DNA from: Serratia proteamaculans
GTDB taxonomy: Bacteria; Pseudomonadota; Gammaproteobacteria; Enterobacterales; Enterobacteriaceae
Assembly (NCBI RefSeq): GCF_013337185.1
Contig: NZ_SWDE01000003.1
Location: forward strand, 186,001 to 250,000
Reading direction: 5' to 3'
Length of the DNA: 64,000 nt
A model generated the notes under the pieces. That model saw only the letters and a list, made by a program, of their open reading frames with translations, searched no databases and was not told where the DNA came from. A program made the position numbers and the translations under genes. Position 1 is the first letter of the stretch, and each line of letters begins with the position of its first letter. Positions 20,435 to 28,177 of this stretch are shown here, piece by piece.

Positions 20435-21529
20435 GTGATCATCATAAGATATCTGGTACGGGAAACGCTAAAGAGCCAAATCGCGATCTTGTTCATCCTG
20501 CTTCTGATCTTCTTTTGTCAGAATTTAGTCAGGGTGTTAGGCGATGCGGTGGACGGCGATGTCCCGACAAATTTAGTTCTCTCTTTGCTCGCATTGGGTG
20601 TGCCGAAGATGGCGCAGCTAATCCTGCCGTTAAGCCTGTTTCTTGGCTTATTGATGACGCTTGGGCGGCTGTATACCGACAGCGAAATCACCGTGATGCA
20701 TGCCTGCGGGCTGGGTAAACGAACCCTGATCATCGCGGCCATGGTATTGGCACTTTTCACCTCCGTTATTGCGGCGGCCAACGTGTTCTGGGTCGGGCCC
20801 TGGGCCTCGCGCTATCAGGACGTGGTGGTTTCCGAAGCCAAAGCGAACCCAAGCATTGCCGGGCTGGCAGAAGGGCAGTTCAAGACCTCGCAAGACGGTA
20901 ACGCAGTGCTGTTTATCGGCAACGTTAAGGGCAGCACCTTCAATAACGTGTTCCTGGCGCAGCTGCGGCCGAACGGCAACCAACGCCCTTCGGTGGTGGT
21001 GGCTGAACACGGCAAGATCAACCAGTTGAAAGACGGTTCGCAGGAAGTGACGCTGGACAAGGGCACCCGCTTTGAGGGCACCGCGCTGCTGCGTGACTTC
21101 CGCATTACCGATTTCAACGACTATAAAGCGGTGGTCGGCCACCGTGCGGTCGCCGTGGACGGCAACCAGGCCGATCAGATGTCGATGAAGACGCTGCTGA
21201 AGTCTGACGACCCGGACGCGCGCGCCGAGTTCCACTGGCGCCTGACGCTGGTGGTGTCTGTAGTGCTGATGGCGTTGCTGGTAGTACCGCTTAGCGTGGT
21301 GAACCCGCGTCAGGGCCGCGTGCTGAGCATGCTGCCGGCGATCCTGCTGTATTTGATATTCTTCCTGCTGCAGACCTCGCTGCGTTCCAACGCCGGTAAA
21401 GGCAAGTTGGATCCGATGCTGTGGATTTGGCTGGTCAACGCCGTGTACTTTGTTATCGCGCTGGCGCTAAACCTGTGGGATACGGTGCCGATGCGTAAGC
21501 TGCGTGCACGCCTGAGAGGAGCAGCCTGA
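20435..21529 (+). CDS. lptF: LPS export permease LptF
   Basis: A 364-residue inner-membrane protein with three N-terminal and three C-terminal membrane segments around a periplasmic jellyroll domain. It starts at GTG 20435, where MIIIRYLVRETLKSQ aligns with the E. coli N-terminus. The in-frame sequence upstream of that is not conserved. With LptG and LptB2 it extracts lipopolysaccharide from the inner membrane and passes it to LptC/LptA. Its stop overlaps the lptG start by one base, so the two are translationally coupled. The 280-nt divergent gap with pepA carries both promoters. Confidence 0.95.
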   Translation: MIIIRYLVRETLKSQIAILFILLLIFFCQNLVRVLGDAVDGDVPTNLVLSLLALGVPKMAQLILPLSLFLGLLMTLGRLYTDSEITVMHACGLGKRTLIIAAMVLALFTSVIAAANVFWVGPWASRYQDVVVSEAKANPSIAGLAEGQFKTSQDGNAVLFIGNVKGSTFNNVFLAQLRPNGNQRPSVVVAEHGKINQLKDGSQEVTLDKGTRFEGTALLRDFRITDFNDYKAVVGHRAVAVDGNQADQMSMKTLLKSDDPDARAEFHWRLTLVVSVVLMALLVVPLSVVNPRQGRVLSMLPAILLYLIFFLLQTSLRSNAGKGKLDPMLWIWLVNAVYFVIALALNLWDTVPMRKLRARLRGAA

Positions 21530-22599
21530 TGTTTGGTGTTTTAGACCGATATATCGGTAAGACAATTTTCAACACCATCATCATGACGCTGTTCATGCTG
21601 GTGTCGCTTTCCGGCATCATCAAGTTCGTCGACCAGCTGCGCAGAGTGGGCCAGGGTGACTATACGGCGCTGGGCGCCGGGATGTTTACCCTGCTGAGCG
21701 TGCCGAAGGACATCGAGATCTTCTTCCCTATGGCGGCCCTGCTGGGTGCCCTGCTTGGCCTGGGGCAACTGGCGACGCGCAGTGAACTGGTGGTTATGCA
21801 GGCTTCCGGCTTTACCCGCATGCAGATCGCCGGTTCGGTGATGAAAACCGCCATCCCGCTGGTGCTGTTGACCATGGCGATTGGCGAGTGGGTGGCACCG
21901 CAGGGCGACCAGATGGCGCGCAACTACCGCGCACAGCAGATGTACGGCGGCTCGTTGCTTTCCACCAAGAACGGCCTGTGGGCTAAAGACGGCACCGACT
22001 TTATCTATATCGAACGCGTTGCGGGCGAGAAAGAGCTTTCCGGCGTGAATATCTACCACTTCAACGACCAGCGCAGGCTGGAGACGGTGCGTTATGCCGC
22101 CAGCGCCAGCTTTGAAGACGGCGTGTGGAAGCTTTCGCAGGTGGATACCTCTGACCTGACCAATGAAAAACAGGTCACCGGCACCCAAACCCTGACAGGC
22201 GAATGGAAAACCAACCTGACCCCGGACAAGCTGGGCGTGGTGGCGCTGGACCCAACCTCACTCTCCATCAGTGGCCTGCACAACTACGTGAAGTACCTGA
22301 AGCAGAGCGGCCAGGAAGCCAACCGCTACCAGTTGAACATGTGGAGCAAGGTGTTCTCGCCGCTTTCCGTTGCGGTGATGATGCTGATGGCACTGTCGTT
22401 CATCTTCGGCCCACTGCGCAGCGTGCCGATGGGCGTGCGTGTGGTGACCGGTATCAGCTTCGGGTTCCTGTTCTACGTGCTGGACCAGATATTCGGCCCG
22501 CTAAGCCTGGTGTACAACATGCCGCCGGTGCTGGGCGCGTTGCTGCCAAGCATGCTGTTCCTGTTGATCAGCGTGTATATGCTGCTAAAACGCAAGTAG
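21529..22599 (+). CDS. lptG: LPS export permease LptG
   Basis: A 356-residue partner of LptF with the same topology: membrane segments near residues 12-35, 60-85 and 100-120, a periplasmic domain, then three C-terminal segments. The start ATG shares its A with the lptF stop (TGATG). LptF/LptG equimolarity is important for the transporter, and the coupling fits. A strong terminator follows within 25 nt. Sequence agrees with E. coli LptG over its length. Confidence 0.96.
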   Translation: MFGVLDRYIGKTIFNTIIMTLFMLVSLSGIIKFVDQLRRVGQGDYTALGAGMFTLLSVPKDIEIFFPMAALLGALLGLGQLATRSELVVMQASGFTRMQIAGSVMKTAIPLVLLTMAIGEWVAPQGDQMARNYRAQQMYGGSLLSTKNGLWAKDGTDFIYIERVAGEKELSGVNIYHFNDQRRLETVRYAASASFEDGVWKLSQVDTSDLTNEKQVTGTQTLTGEWKTNLTPDKLGVVALDPTSLSISGLHNYVKYLKQSGQEANRYQLNMWSKVFSPLSVAVMMLMALSFIFGPLRSVPMGVRVVTGISFGFLFYVLDQIFGPLSLVYNMPPVLGALLPSMLFLLISVYMLLKRK

Positions 22600-22622
22600 C
22601 GGCACTGCAGGCAGTTTAAGAA

Positions 22623-22649
22623 GGCGTAGCCATTGGTTACGCCTTTTTT
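22623..22649 (+). terminator. lptFG terminator
   Basis: GGCGTA and TACGCC with inner G/C pairs give a 9-bp stem, followed by six T residues. Confidence 0.88.
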
Positions 22650-22784
22650 GTTTCTGGGGCCTGGTGGGGCGGCTCTTGCTGATATTAATACGTGGGGCAC
22701 TGCTTACTTCGCCCATAAAACCAGCCAAATGTGACCCCATCGGCGCTTTTTTCAGCACTTAACTCATTGAACAACGGATAAGTG

Positions 22785-22812
22785 TTGCACGTGGATCGCT
22801 GAAAGGTATAAT
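22785..22812 (+). promoter_or_regulatory. Sigma-70 promoter of leuX
   Basis: TTGCAC at 22785-22790 and a perfect TATAAT at 22807-22812 are spaced by 16 bp and lie 30 nt before the tRNA. A GC-rich discriminator (GCATCCG) follows, as in stringently controlled tRNA promoters. Confidence 0.82.
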
Positions 22813-22841
22813 GCATCCGTTTTCCGCATACTACTTGCAGT

Positions 22842-22926
22842 GCCGAAGTGGCGAAATCGGTAGACGCAGTTGATTCAAAATCAACCGTAGAGATACGTGC
22901 CGGTTCGAGTCCGGCCTTCGGCACCA
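22842..22926 (+). tRNA. leuX: tRNA-Leu(CAA)
   Basis: An 85-nt tRNA with acceptor stem GCCGAAG/CTTCGGC, encoded CCA and a long variable arm. The anticodon loop TTCAAAA has anticodon CAA. It matches E. coli leuX nearly base for base. In E. coli the 3' end of this gene is the attachment site of satellite phage P4 and of several islands. Here the gene is intact and an A+T-rich accessory region begins just downstream. Confidence 0.96.
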
Positions 22927-22946
22927 TTAGTACAGCGCGAACAAGA

Positions 22947-22969
22947 AGCCACCGAAAGGTGGTTTTTTT
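22947..22969 (+). terminator. leuX terminator
   Basis: AGCCACC pairs with GGTGGTT around a GAAA tetraloop, followed by seven T residues, 21 nt after the tRNA. Confidence 0.88.
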
Positions 22970-23169
22970 GTGCCTGGAATTTGGCTGCCCCCTTTATTGT
23001 TTAAATCCTCTTCGTCTTATCACATTGTTTTATAAACAATGAACTTCATTCGATGTTGTGCTGTTAACCCAACAACAAACTGCCGGCTGCATATGAATAT
23101 TGCTGTGTTTATATACAGACATGGCATAGGGATGGCCTATTGCCAATCAGGAAGAAGGCAGGGAATAGC

Positions 23170-23934
23170 ATGAAAATTCTTAAGTACGTTTTATGCGAGC
23201 GCAATGAAGATTCGATCACAGTAAGAGGGGATCGTGGTGGCGGTAATTTCGGTGATACCACTCATGGTGGTGCAGATAATGGCCGTGACAGTAACTCGGA
23301 CACTATCAACCGCACTGATAAAACTAATGATACCGAGTTTGCTTCGATTTATGCCGATCTGGAAACTTATGAGGCCAAAATCCCTTACATGTATGTCGAT
23401 ACTAATGGGCATGTTACGGTTGGAATTGGCACCATGCTGCCGTCCGTTGCTGACGCACAACGTTTGGCCTTCAATAAACCCAGCGGGGCTGTTGCGACCG
23501 CTGCGGAAATCAAAGCTGAGTTTGAGCGTGTCCAGAGGGCATTTAGCAAAAATAAAGCCGCCACTGCATATCACTCTCCGACGTCTTTGACGTTAACGGA
23601 AGACTCAATTAAAGACCTGGTACGTACGCATGTGGATGCCGATCGTATTTCTCTGCACAACCGTTATAGTGATTTCTACGATTTCAGTCAGGGGATCCAG
23701 GTTGCCTTACACGATATGGTCTATCAGTTAGGGAGTGCCGGTTTGGGCAAGTACACCAACTTCAATAAAGCGGTGAACAGCAAAAACTGGACTAAAGCGG
23801 CCGATGAGTCGAATCGTAAGGATGCCAATAAAGCGCGTAATGATGCGACTAAAAAGGCATTCACAGATGCTCAAACGGTAAAAGATGCTGCCGAATGGCA
23901 GCGTGATCGAGCAGCCCGTAGATCCGAACATTAA
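23170..23934 (+). CDS. GH24/T4-lysozyme-like muramidase, probable antibacterial effector
   Basis: A 254-residue protein. The central region has the T4 lysozyme/pesticin pattern: LETYEAKIPYMYVDTNGHVT, then VGIGTML (about residues 67-95). The glutamate, aspartate and threonine in that span match the catalytic E, D, T triad. The N-terminal 55 residues are glycine/asparagine/aspartate-rich, and there is no signal peptide. The C-terminal 40 residues are charged and probably helical. No holin or phage gene is nearby, so a secreted peptidoglycan-degrading effector is more likely than a phage endolysin. The gene downstream on the other strand encodes an exported protein that may be an immunity factor. 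ATG 23170 follows CAGGGA; a TTG 30 nt upstream is less likely. Confidence 0.7.
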   Translation: MKILKYVLCERNEDSITVRGDRGGGNFGDTTHGGADNGRDSNSDTINRTDKTNDTEFASIYADLETYEAKIPYMYVDTNGHVTVGIGTMLPSVADAQRLAFNKPSGAVATAAEIKAEFERVQRAFSKNKAATAYHSPTSLTLTEDSIKDLVRTHVDADRISLHNRYSDFYDFSQGIQVALHDMVYQLGSAGLGKYTNFNKAVNSKNWTKAADESNRKDANKARNDATKKAFTDAQTVKDAAEWQRDRAARRSEH

Positions 23935-23948
23935 TGTGCATTACTGGC

Positions 23949-23977
23949 AATACCGCCCCTGTCGGGGCGGTATTTTT
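23949..23977. terminator. Bidirectional terminator between the lysozyme and convergent exported-protein genes
   Basis: AATACCGCCCC and GGGGCGGTATT form an 11-bp stem with loop TGTC. T-rich sequence follows on the plus strand. Confidence 0.85.
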
Positions 23978-24680
23978 ATGGGAAGACAATAGCTTCAGTT
24001 TCGACACTGTAGCGGCCGTCTTTTTCAGGTTTCAGCAGGAAATAACGTGTACTGCGATAGGTCGCATTCTGCACGCTGTAGCTTTGTTCCACGACATACA
24101 CCTTTTCCCCATTGGCACTCGTACGACCCGCCCCTAAGAAATCAATCGCATAGTTGCCGGCAATGTTATCGGCCAGGTTAAAGACACCGTCTTTTCTATC
24201 TACAAAATGAATAGACGTATCGACTGCTTTCAGGGATTTGCCTGCGCTAACTTGTTTAGCTCTAAGCTTGAGGTCATCGTTACTGATCGCCTGATACATT
24301 AAAGCGGGTAACCGCTCCGGCAAGCTGGCTGGCATGCCGATAGCCAACCCTTTTTGACCTGCAGTGAATGAGTCAGCCAGTAAACTGTGATTGATCAGGC
24401 AGGCCCCCAGATTTTGCCGAAGCGTATTAAAATCCATCGCATTCCTGGATTGCTCAACCGGTGGCCCGAACTGTTGATATTTTTGGTAAAAGTCGGCGCA
24501 GGATGTGGCTTGCAGCTGTTTGTTTCCCGGACCTTTGAAATAAAACTGATCTGAAAAATCGCTGTCTTTGGCGAAAATAGACCGATCAATCTCTGCAGAG
24601 GACAACAAGCCTGCTTCAGCGCTGGAGAACCCGAATATTATAAAGGGGACAATCAACCATAACTTCTTCACTTGAGCCAT
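23976..24680 (-). CDS. Exported protein of unknown function, possible lysozyme-effector immunity factor
   Basis: A 234-residue protein with a signal peptide (hydrophobic LWLIVPFIIFGFSSAEAG, residues 6-23). No family was recognised. It is convergent with the GH24 gene and shares its terminator. A periplasmic protein beside a cell-wall-cleaving effector would be the natural place for an immunity protein. Effector/immunity genes are more often in tandem, so the pairing is only suggestive. A protein of a wider family acquired independently is the alternative. Confidence 0.5.
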   Translation of the reverse strand: MAQVKKLWLIVPFIIFGFSSAEAGLLSSAEIDRSIFAKDSDFSDQFYFKGPGNKQLQATSCADFYQKYQQFGPPVEQSRNAMDFNTLRQNLGACLINHSLLADSFTAGQKGLAIGMPASLPERLPALMYQAISNDDLKLRAKQVSAGKSLKAVDTSIHFVDRKDGVFNLADNIAGNYAIDFLGAGRTSANGEKVYVVEQSYSVQNATYRSTRYFLLKPEKDGRYSVETEAIVFP

Positions 24681-25010
24681 TCCGTGTCCTTCCTTTTCAA
24701 TAAGATATGTTGATGTAGGGATGATGGTTTGTGTCAGGAAGTAAAGATGCTGTTTTTAACCGTGGTGATAATATTTTATCTTTCAGAGTTGAATATGAAC
24801 ATAATATTAGCACTTTTAGTCTTGGGGTTAGACTGCCGTAGGCAGAGGTTCAAGACTTGAATGCGGTTTCCCGTGATATCAGGGAAGTGGTTAAGAAAAC
24901 ACCCTCGTCATTGCAGCTCCCTGAACGCTCATTTTCTGTTTAAGAGGTACTGGACTAACCGGGAGTGATGATTATCATGTTATCGAGACTACAGACCCAG
25001 AGAGCGTGCT
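24681..25010. other. Intergenic region with possible coding remnants
   Basis: 330 nt between the exported-protein gene and the carbonic anhydrase gene. Two adjacent plus-strand open stretches in one frame (24727-24839, then 24840-24941) translate to protein-like sequence without starts. The first ends FSLGVRLP, like a terminal beta-strand. They are probably 3' scraps of lost genes. The rest is A+T-rich promoter sequence. Confidence 0.35.
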
Positions 25011-25646
25011 ATGCAACATATCATTGAAGGTTTCCTCAGCTTCCAGAAAGAGATTTTCCCACAGCGTAAGGAACTCTTCCGCAGCCTTGCCTCCAGCCAG
25101 AACCCTAAAGCGCTTTTTATTTCGTGTTCTGACAGCCGCCTGGTACCCGAGCTTGTGACCCAGCAAGAGCCGGGGCAGCTTTTCGTTATCCGTAACGCAG
25201 GCAATATCGTTCCTTCCTTTGGCCCGGAACCGGGTGGGGTGTCGGCGACCATTGAATATGCGGTTGTTGCACTGGGCGTCACGGATATCGTGATTTGCGG
25301 CCATTCGAACTGCGGTGCCATGAAGGCTATAGCGTCTTGCCAGTGTCTTGACCCGATGCCTGCTGTGGCCCACTGGCTGCACTATGCGGACGCGGCCAAA
25401 GCGGTGGTAGAGAAGAAAACGTGGGATAACGAAATCGACAAAGTTAACGCTATGGTCGAAGAGAACGTCATAGCCCAGCTAAACAATATTAAGACTCACC
25501 CGTCCGTTGCCGTGGGTCTGCGTAACAACGGCCTGCGTCTGCACGGTTGGGTGTACGACATCGAAAGTGGCGAGATCCGCACGCTGGATAAAAATACGAA
25601 GAATTTCGTTTCACTGGCGGATAACCCCGCAGTTCACTTCGAATAA
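25011..25646 (+). CDS. Beta-class carbonic anhydrase
   Basis: A 211-residue beta-carbonic anhydrase of the CynT/Can type. It has zinc ligands CSDSR (cysteine and aspartate-arginine dyad, about residues 39-43) and HSNCGAM (histidine and cysteine, about 97-103). GNIVP and [11 protein letters not shown] complete the fold. It interconverts CO2 and bicarbonate in the cytoplasm. It stands alone with its own terminator, without cynS or a SulP transporter, so it is not clearly part of cyanate metabolism. It is the one ordinary metabolic gene in this accessory stretch. Confidence 0.9.
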   Translation: MQHIIEGFLSFQKEIFPQRKELFRSLASSQNPKALFISCSDSRLVPELVTQQEPGQLFVIRNAGNIVPSFGPEPGGVSATIEYAVVALGVTDIVICGHSNCGAMKAIASCQCLDPMPAVAHWLHYADAAKAVVEKKTWDNEIDKVNAMVEENVIAQLNNIKTHPSVAVGLRNNGLRLHGWVYDIESGEIRTLDKNTKNFVSLADNPAVHFE

Positions 25647-25675
25647 AGTGATGGTTGGCCTTGGCTATCAAATTG

Positions 25676-25702
25676 AATCCACGTTTCGGCGTGGATTTTT
25701 TT
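25676..25702 (+). terminator. Carbonic anhydrase gene terminator
   Basis: AATCCACG and CGTGGATT form an 8-bp stem with a 6-nt loop, followed by a T-run. It starts 30 nt after the stop. Confidence 0.9.
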
Positions 25703-25755
25703 ATGGGTAGATCTAAAGAATCCTGTCCGCTTTTGATACTCACTAAAAGCCATAG

Positions 25756-25896
25756 CAGATCCCTCGATATGGCGAGGGCATGATACTTATCTCTACTTTT
25801 GTGGAGGCTACGGAATTCCTCATCAGCGCTACGAACCAAGTGAAGTCAGGAAAGTGCTTTGGTGACTATGAAGTGCATTATGAAATCTCGGATTGA
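25756..25896 (+). pseudogene. Short orphan reading frame, possible 3' gene remnant
   Basis: Open between a TAG at 25753-25755 and a TGA at 25894-25896, in the 320-nt gap after the carbonic anhydrase gene. The 46-codon translation is well mixed in composition (for example VEATEFLISATNQVKSGKCF). An ATG at 25780 would give 38 residues. No family was recognised and there is no good ribosome site. The flanking sequence (25703-25755 and 25897-25965) shows nothing else. Confidence 0.3.
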
Positions 25897-25965
25897 TGCG
25901 CCTCTCACATCCGACGAATTCGATCCAAGTTAGGCGCAGCAGTAGACGGGTATCATCACCGGTTA

Positions 25966-26178
25966 TTACCCCTTCAGTTTCCTGACTATTACAGTACTAA
26001 TCTTATGAAGGAGGTAAAAAACGGCCAGGGTTCCGATGATGTAAATGAGGCGTTCTGTAACCGTTTCAAAATGGAAGAAGAAGTAGATGCACAGAGCGAG
26101 TGCGATAATGAGCATCAATTGAAACAGTACATCGCATAAGAACCTCAAGGCCCGAGTGAATATTCCGGCTTCTTTCAT
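25966..26178 (-). CDS. Small two-span membrane protein, possible immunity protein
   Basis: A 70-residue protein with two hydrophobic segments (about residues 17-34 and 42-58) and a basic C-terminus. Its start overlaps the stop of the upstream 215-residue gene by 4 nt (ATGA), so the two are made together. A tiny membrane protein coupled behind a hydrophobic, glycine-rich protein is the usual layout of a pore-forming toxin and its immunity protein. No family was recognised. Confidence 0.55.
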   Translation of the reverse strand: MKEAGIFTRALRFLCDVLFQLMLIIALALCIYFFFHFETVTERLIYIIGTLAVFYLLHKISTVIVRKLKG

Positions 26179-26822
26179 TGTGCATTCTTCTCCAGTAGTT
26201 CGAGGATCTTTATAAACTCCCCCTCACCATAACGGTTGCGAACGGTTAATGCTTCAACGAAGGGTTCCATATTCGACTTAATCAGGAAGTAGAGGAAATC
26301 CAGGTTACCCGCCTGTCTCAGCTTGTAGTACACAGATGCATTCTCCCTCTCTAACCCCAGCGACTTATAAATACTGTGTTCCAGCAGCCCACCACTGGTA
26401 AGGGCAAACCCCACGGAACCGGTGGCCACCTTTGATAAGAATGCCGAACCACCTGCGGCGATAATTTGATTTGCGATGGTTGCGGCAAGAACGCCGCTCG
26501 TAAGCATACGTCCTGCGGTTGACGAGAGTATGTCGCGATAGACTTGGTCTTGCATGTCTTTGGGAATATAGCTGGTAAAGGCATCGATGATGATTCGGAT
26601 GGCGCGTATCATCTGATGATAGTTGAGTATGCCGGACCTGATTGCACCAATAAGACGGATACGTTCAGTCTCCATTCGTCGACGATTACTGGTATCAAAT
26701 ACACTCAATGCCAAATATCCCAGATCAAGTGGCACCGACATTGCGCCATGGGCCAACCCAACAGCAGTCCCTGGAGAGACTGTTACTTTCACTATCCTTT
26801 CGGCGATATCAGAGTAGTTCAT
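26175..26822 (-). CDS. Glycine-rich hydrophobic protein, possible pore-forming effector
   Basis: A 215-residue protein with no signal peptide. Residues 105-150 form a small-residue, hydrophobic, glycine-zipper-like stretch (SGVLAATIANQIIAAGG, then VATGSVGFALTSGG) of the kind that inserts into membranes. Flanking parts are soluble and charged. The downstream 70-residue membrane protein overlaps its end. It resembles in outline the small pore-forming type VI effectors described in Serratia (Ssp6/Sip6 type). I compared only the layout, not the sequence, so the role is a hypothesis. Confidence 0.45.
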   Translation of the reverse strand: MNYSDIAERIVKVTVSPGTAVGLAHGAMSVPLDLGYLALSVFDTSNRRRMETERIRLIGAIRSGILNYHQMIRAIRIIIDAFTSYIPKDMQDQVYRDILSSTAGRMLTSGVLAATIANQIIAAGGSAFLSKVATGSVGFALTSGGLLEHSIYKSLGLERENASVYYKLRQAGNLDFLYFLIKSNMEPFVEALTVRNRYGEGEFIKILELLEKNAQ

Positions 26823-26947
26823 CCATGTCCCACAATAGTTTCTAACCGACCCGCAGCAGACTTCATGTCAGTTTCTTTGTTTAGCATGGGTGTAACATAA
26901 CCAACGGGACTGTGGTTTTCAATGAGAAGAACATAAGTGGAAGGTGA

Positions 26948-27127
26948 ACTAACTACCCGATGGAGCAACAGGCCTCTATCATTGCCGATGACTGGTTTCT
27001 GAAGAAGTATGGCTACGCCATTTGGCTGGGTGCGATTAACAATGGCGTGAATTTTCAGGGCGTGACGGATAGAAATATAGATAAAAAATACGCGCATACG
27101 CTCTCTCAGTTTTTTAAGCAGAGGTAA
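26948..27127 (+). pseudogene. C-terminal remnant of a lost effector gene
   Basis: Open from just after a TGA at 26945 to TAA 27125-27127. It has no ribosome site but a well-formed protein-like translation (WFLKKYGYAIWLGAINNG, ending in KKYAHTLSQFFKQR). It ends 4 nt before the lipoprotein gene, whose ribosome site (GAGG) lies inside it. A shorter relic before the lipoprotein gene at 39496 ends in a related sequence (QYEQVLAKFLRQR). Both therefore seem to be 3' ends of homologous effector genes left beside their immunity genes. Confidence 0.5.
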
Positions 27128-27131
27128 CAGG

Positions 27132-27551
27132 ATGAACCGAACTATTTTCTCAGGAACTCTGGCTTTGTTGCTTACTGGTTGTATGCATATGAACGATCCA
27201 AGGCCGAAGAACTACACGGCCAACGTCACTACTGTTGATAATAAGGTCTGTGTGATAGTTCAACCTGAAGGGGATGAACGGCTATCCGGCGTTATTATCG
27301 AGGAAATCGGTAACGCCAATCATATCTTTGGCAAGAATTTCACCGATAACAAGATGCCTGCGGTGGCATCGGATAAATGCATTCCTGACTTTAACTACAT
27401 ATTCGAAGACGGAAAGTCTTACGGATTTTCAGTGACCCTGCTGTCGCAAGATAAACGGCGCAATGGCGTTGAGCCTGCCGCCCGGGTGTTCGGCGTTGGG
27501 TTTAACGTGCGGGACGAGGACGGGGTAATTAGAGTTATACCCACAGATTGA
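27132..27551 (+). CDS. Small lipoprotein, putative type VI secretion immunity family
   Basis: A 139-residue protein with a lipobox (LLTGC, Cys at about residue 16). The mature part has two further cysteines about 33 residues apart (KVCV and DKCIPD), then a Y-F-v/s-V-L strand pattern. It is paralogous to the lipoproteins at 38967 and 39496, with the same C-to-C layout, a D-Y-F-x-G-K/Q-x-Y box and a C-terminal F-x-V repeat. Small periplasmic lipoproteins of this kind are commonly annotated as putative T6SS immunity proteins. It sits 4 nt after an effector C-terminal remnant, so it appears to be an orphan. Confidence 0.65.
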   Translation: MNRTIFSGTLALLLTGCMHMNDPRPKNYTANVTTVDNKVCVIVQPEGDERLSGVIIEEIGNANHIFGKNFTDNKMPAVASDKCIPDFNYIFEDGKSYGFSVTLLSQDKRRNGVEPAARVFGVGFNVRDEDGVIRVIPTD

Positions 27552-27876
27552 GAGTTTATGGCTGCTAGATAAAGTCCCGCAGTAAAAAAGCAGGTCATCA
27601 TAAAATGAGCAAGGGCATTTTTATGAAGAAGCATTCCTGCTTTGCTCGAGCAGTGTAAAAAAAGAAGCGTTAACAAATTCTGCAATCCAGCATAAATATG
27701 TGATGCCATAAGCGGTTGGCTGGAACAATCGTATTGCGATCTCTTTAACAGCCTTTGAGCTGTATTTATAGTGAAACAACCTATAAGCTGTATTTTGCAT
27801 TTACAGCCTGTGGGGTGTAATGTGAATAATACAGCCTATAATCTGTACACAGTGATAAGGCAGCGAGCCGCTATCT
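27552..27876. other. Intergenic region upstream of hipBA with a two-tier hairpin
   Basis: 325 nt. At 27587-27643 an outer stem (AAAGCAGG/CCTGCTTT) encloses a second stem (TCATAAAA/TTTTATGA). This could terminate the lipoprotein transcript or be a structured RNA. The right half carries the repeated operator-like motifs listed separately. No gene was seen. Confidence 0.45.
27748..27847. promoter_or_regulatory. Repeated ACAG/CTGT inverted repeats in the hipBA promoter
   Basis: There are three dyads: ACAGC-N6-GCTGT (27748-27763), GCTGTA-N9-TACAGC (27787-27807) and TACAG-N8-CTGTA (27830-27847). In addition the 13-mer CCTATAAgCTGTA (27780-27792) recurs as CCTATAAtCTGTA (27835-27847). This is the expected pattern for cooperative autorepression by a HipB-type dimer. 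Confidence 0.7.
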
Positions 27877-28173
27877 ATGAATACCGTCTATCCGTTAAAA
27901 ACACTAAGCCAGCTACGCCCTTTACTGGTGGGTTTTCGTAAAGCAAAAGGTCTGACGCAAAAAGACGTCTCTGAGAGGTTGGGTGTCACTCAGCAGACTT
28001 ATGCACGCCTGGAGTCAAATCCGGCATCAGCCAGCCTGGAACGTCTGTTTAGGGTGTTTAATGTGCTGGGCATTGAAATGGTGTTTTCTTCCGAGCTTAC
28101 CTCTCCGGGATGTGAAACCGAGGAAGCTTCTACAGCTCATATAGACTCACCCGCCAGACGGGAACAGTGGTGA
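27877..28173 (+). CDS. hipB: HipB-type antitoxin / HTH repressor
   Basis: A 98-residue protein with a central helix-turn-helix (KGLTQKDVSERLGVTQQTYARLE, quoted here only as residues about 25-47: KGLTQKDVSERLG then VTQQTYARLE). A flexible tail follows. It is the expected partner and DNA-binding repressor for the HipA kinase, whose gene begins 4 nt after its stop. Its promoter carries several palindromes that it probably occupies. The C-terminal tail is longer than the body of E. coli HipB would require and may insert between HipA subunits. Confidence 0.85.
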   Translation: MNTVYPLKTLSQLRPLLVGFRKAKGLTQKDVSERLGVTQQTYARLESNPASASLERLFRVFNVLGIEMVFSSELTSPGCETEEASTAHIDSPARREQW

Positions 28174-28177
28174 TGAT

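Noticed and set aside
26819-27097. 92-codon minus-strand frame upstream of the 215-residue hydrophobic protein
   Set aside because: It lies opposite the effector-tail remnant, has no ribosome site and has no recognisable features.
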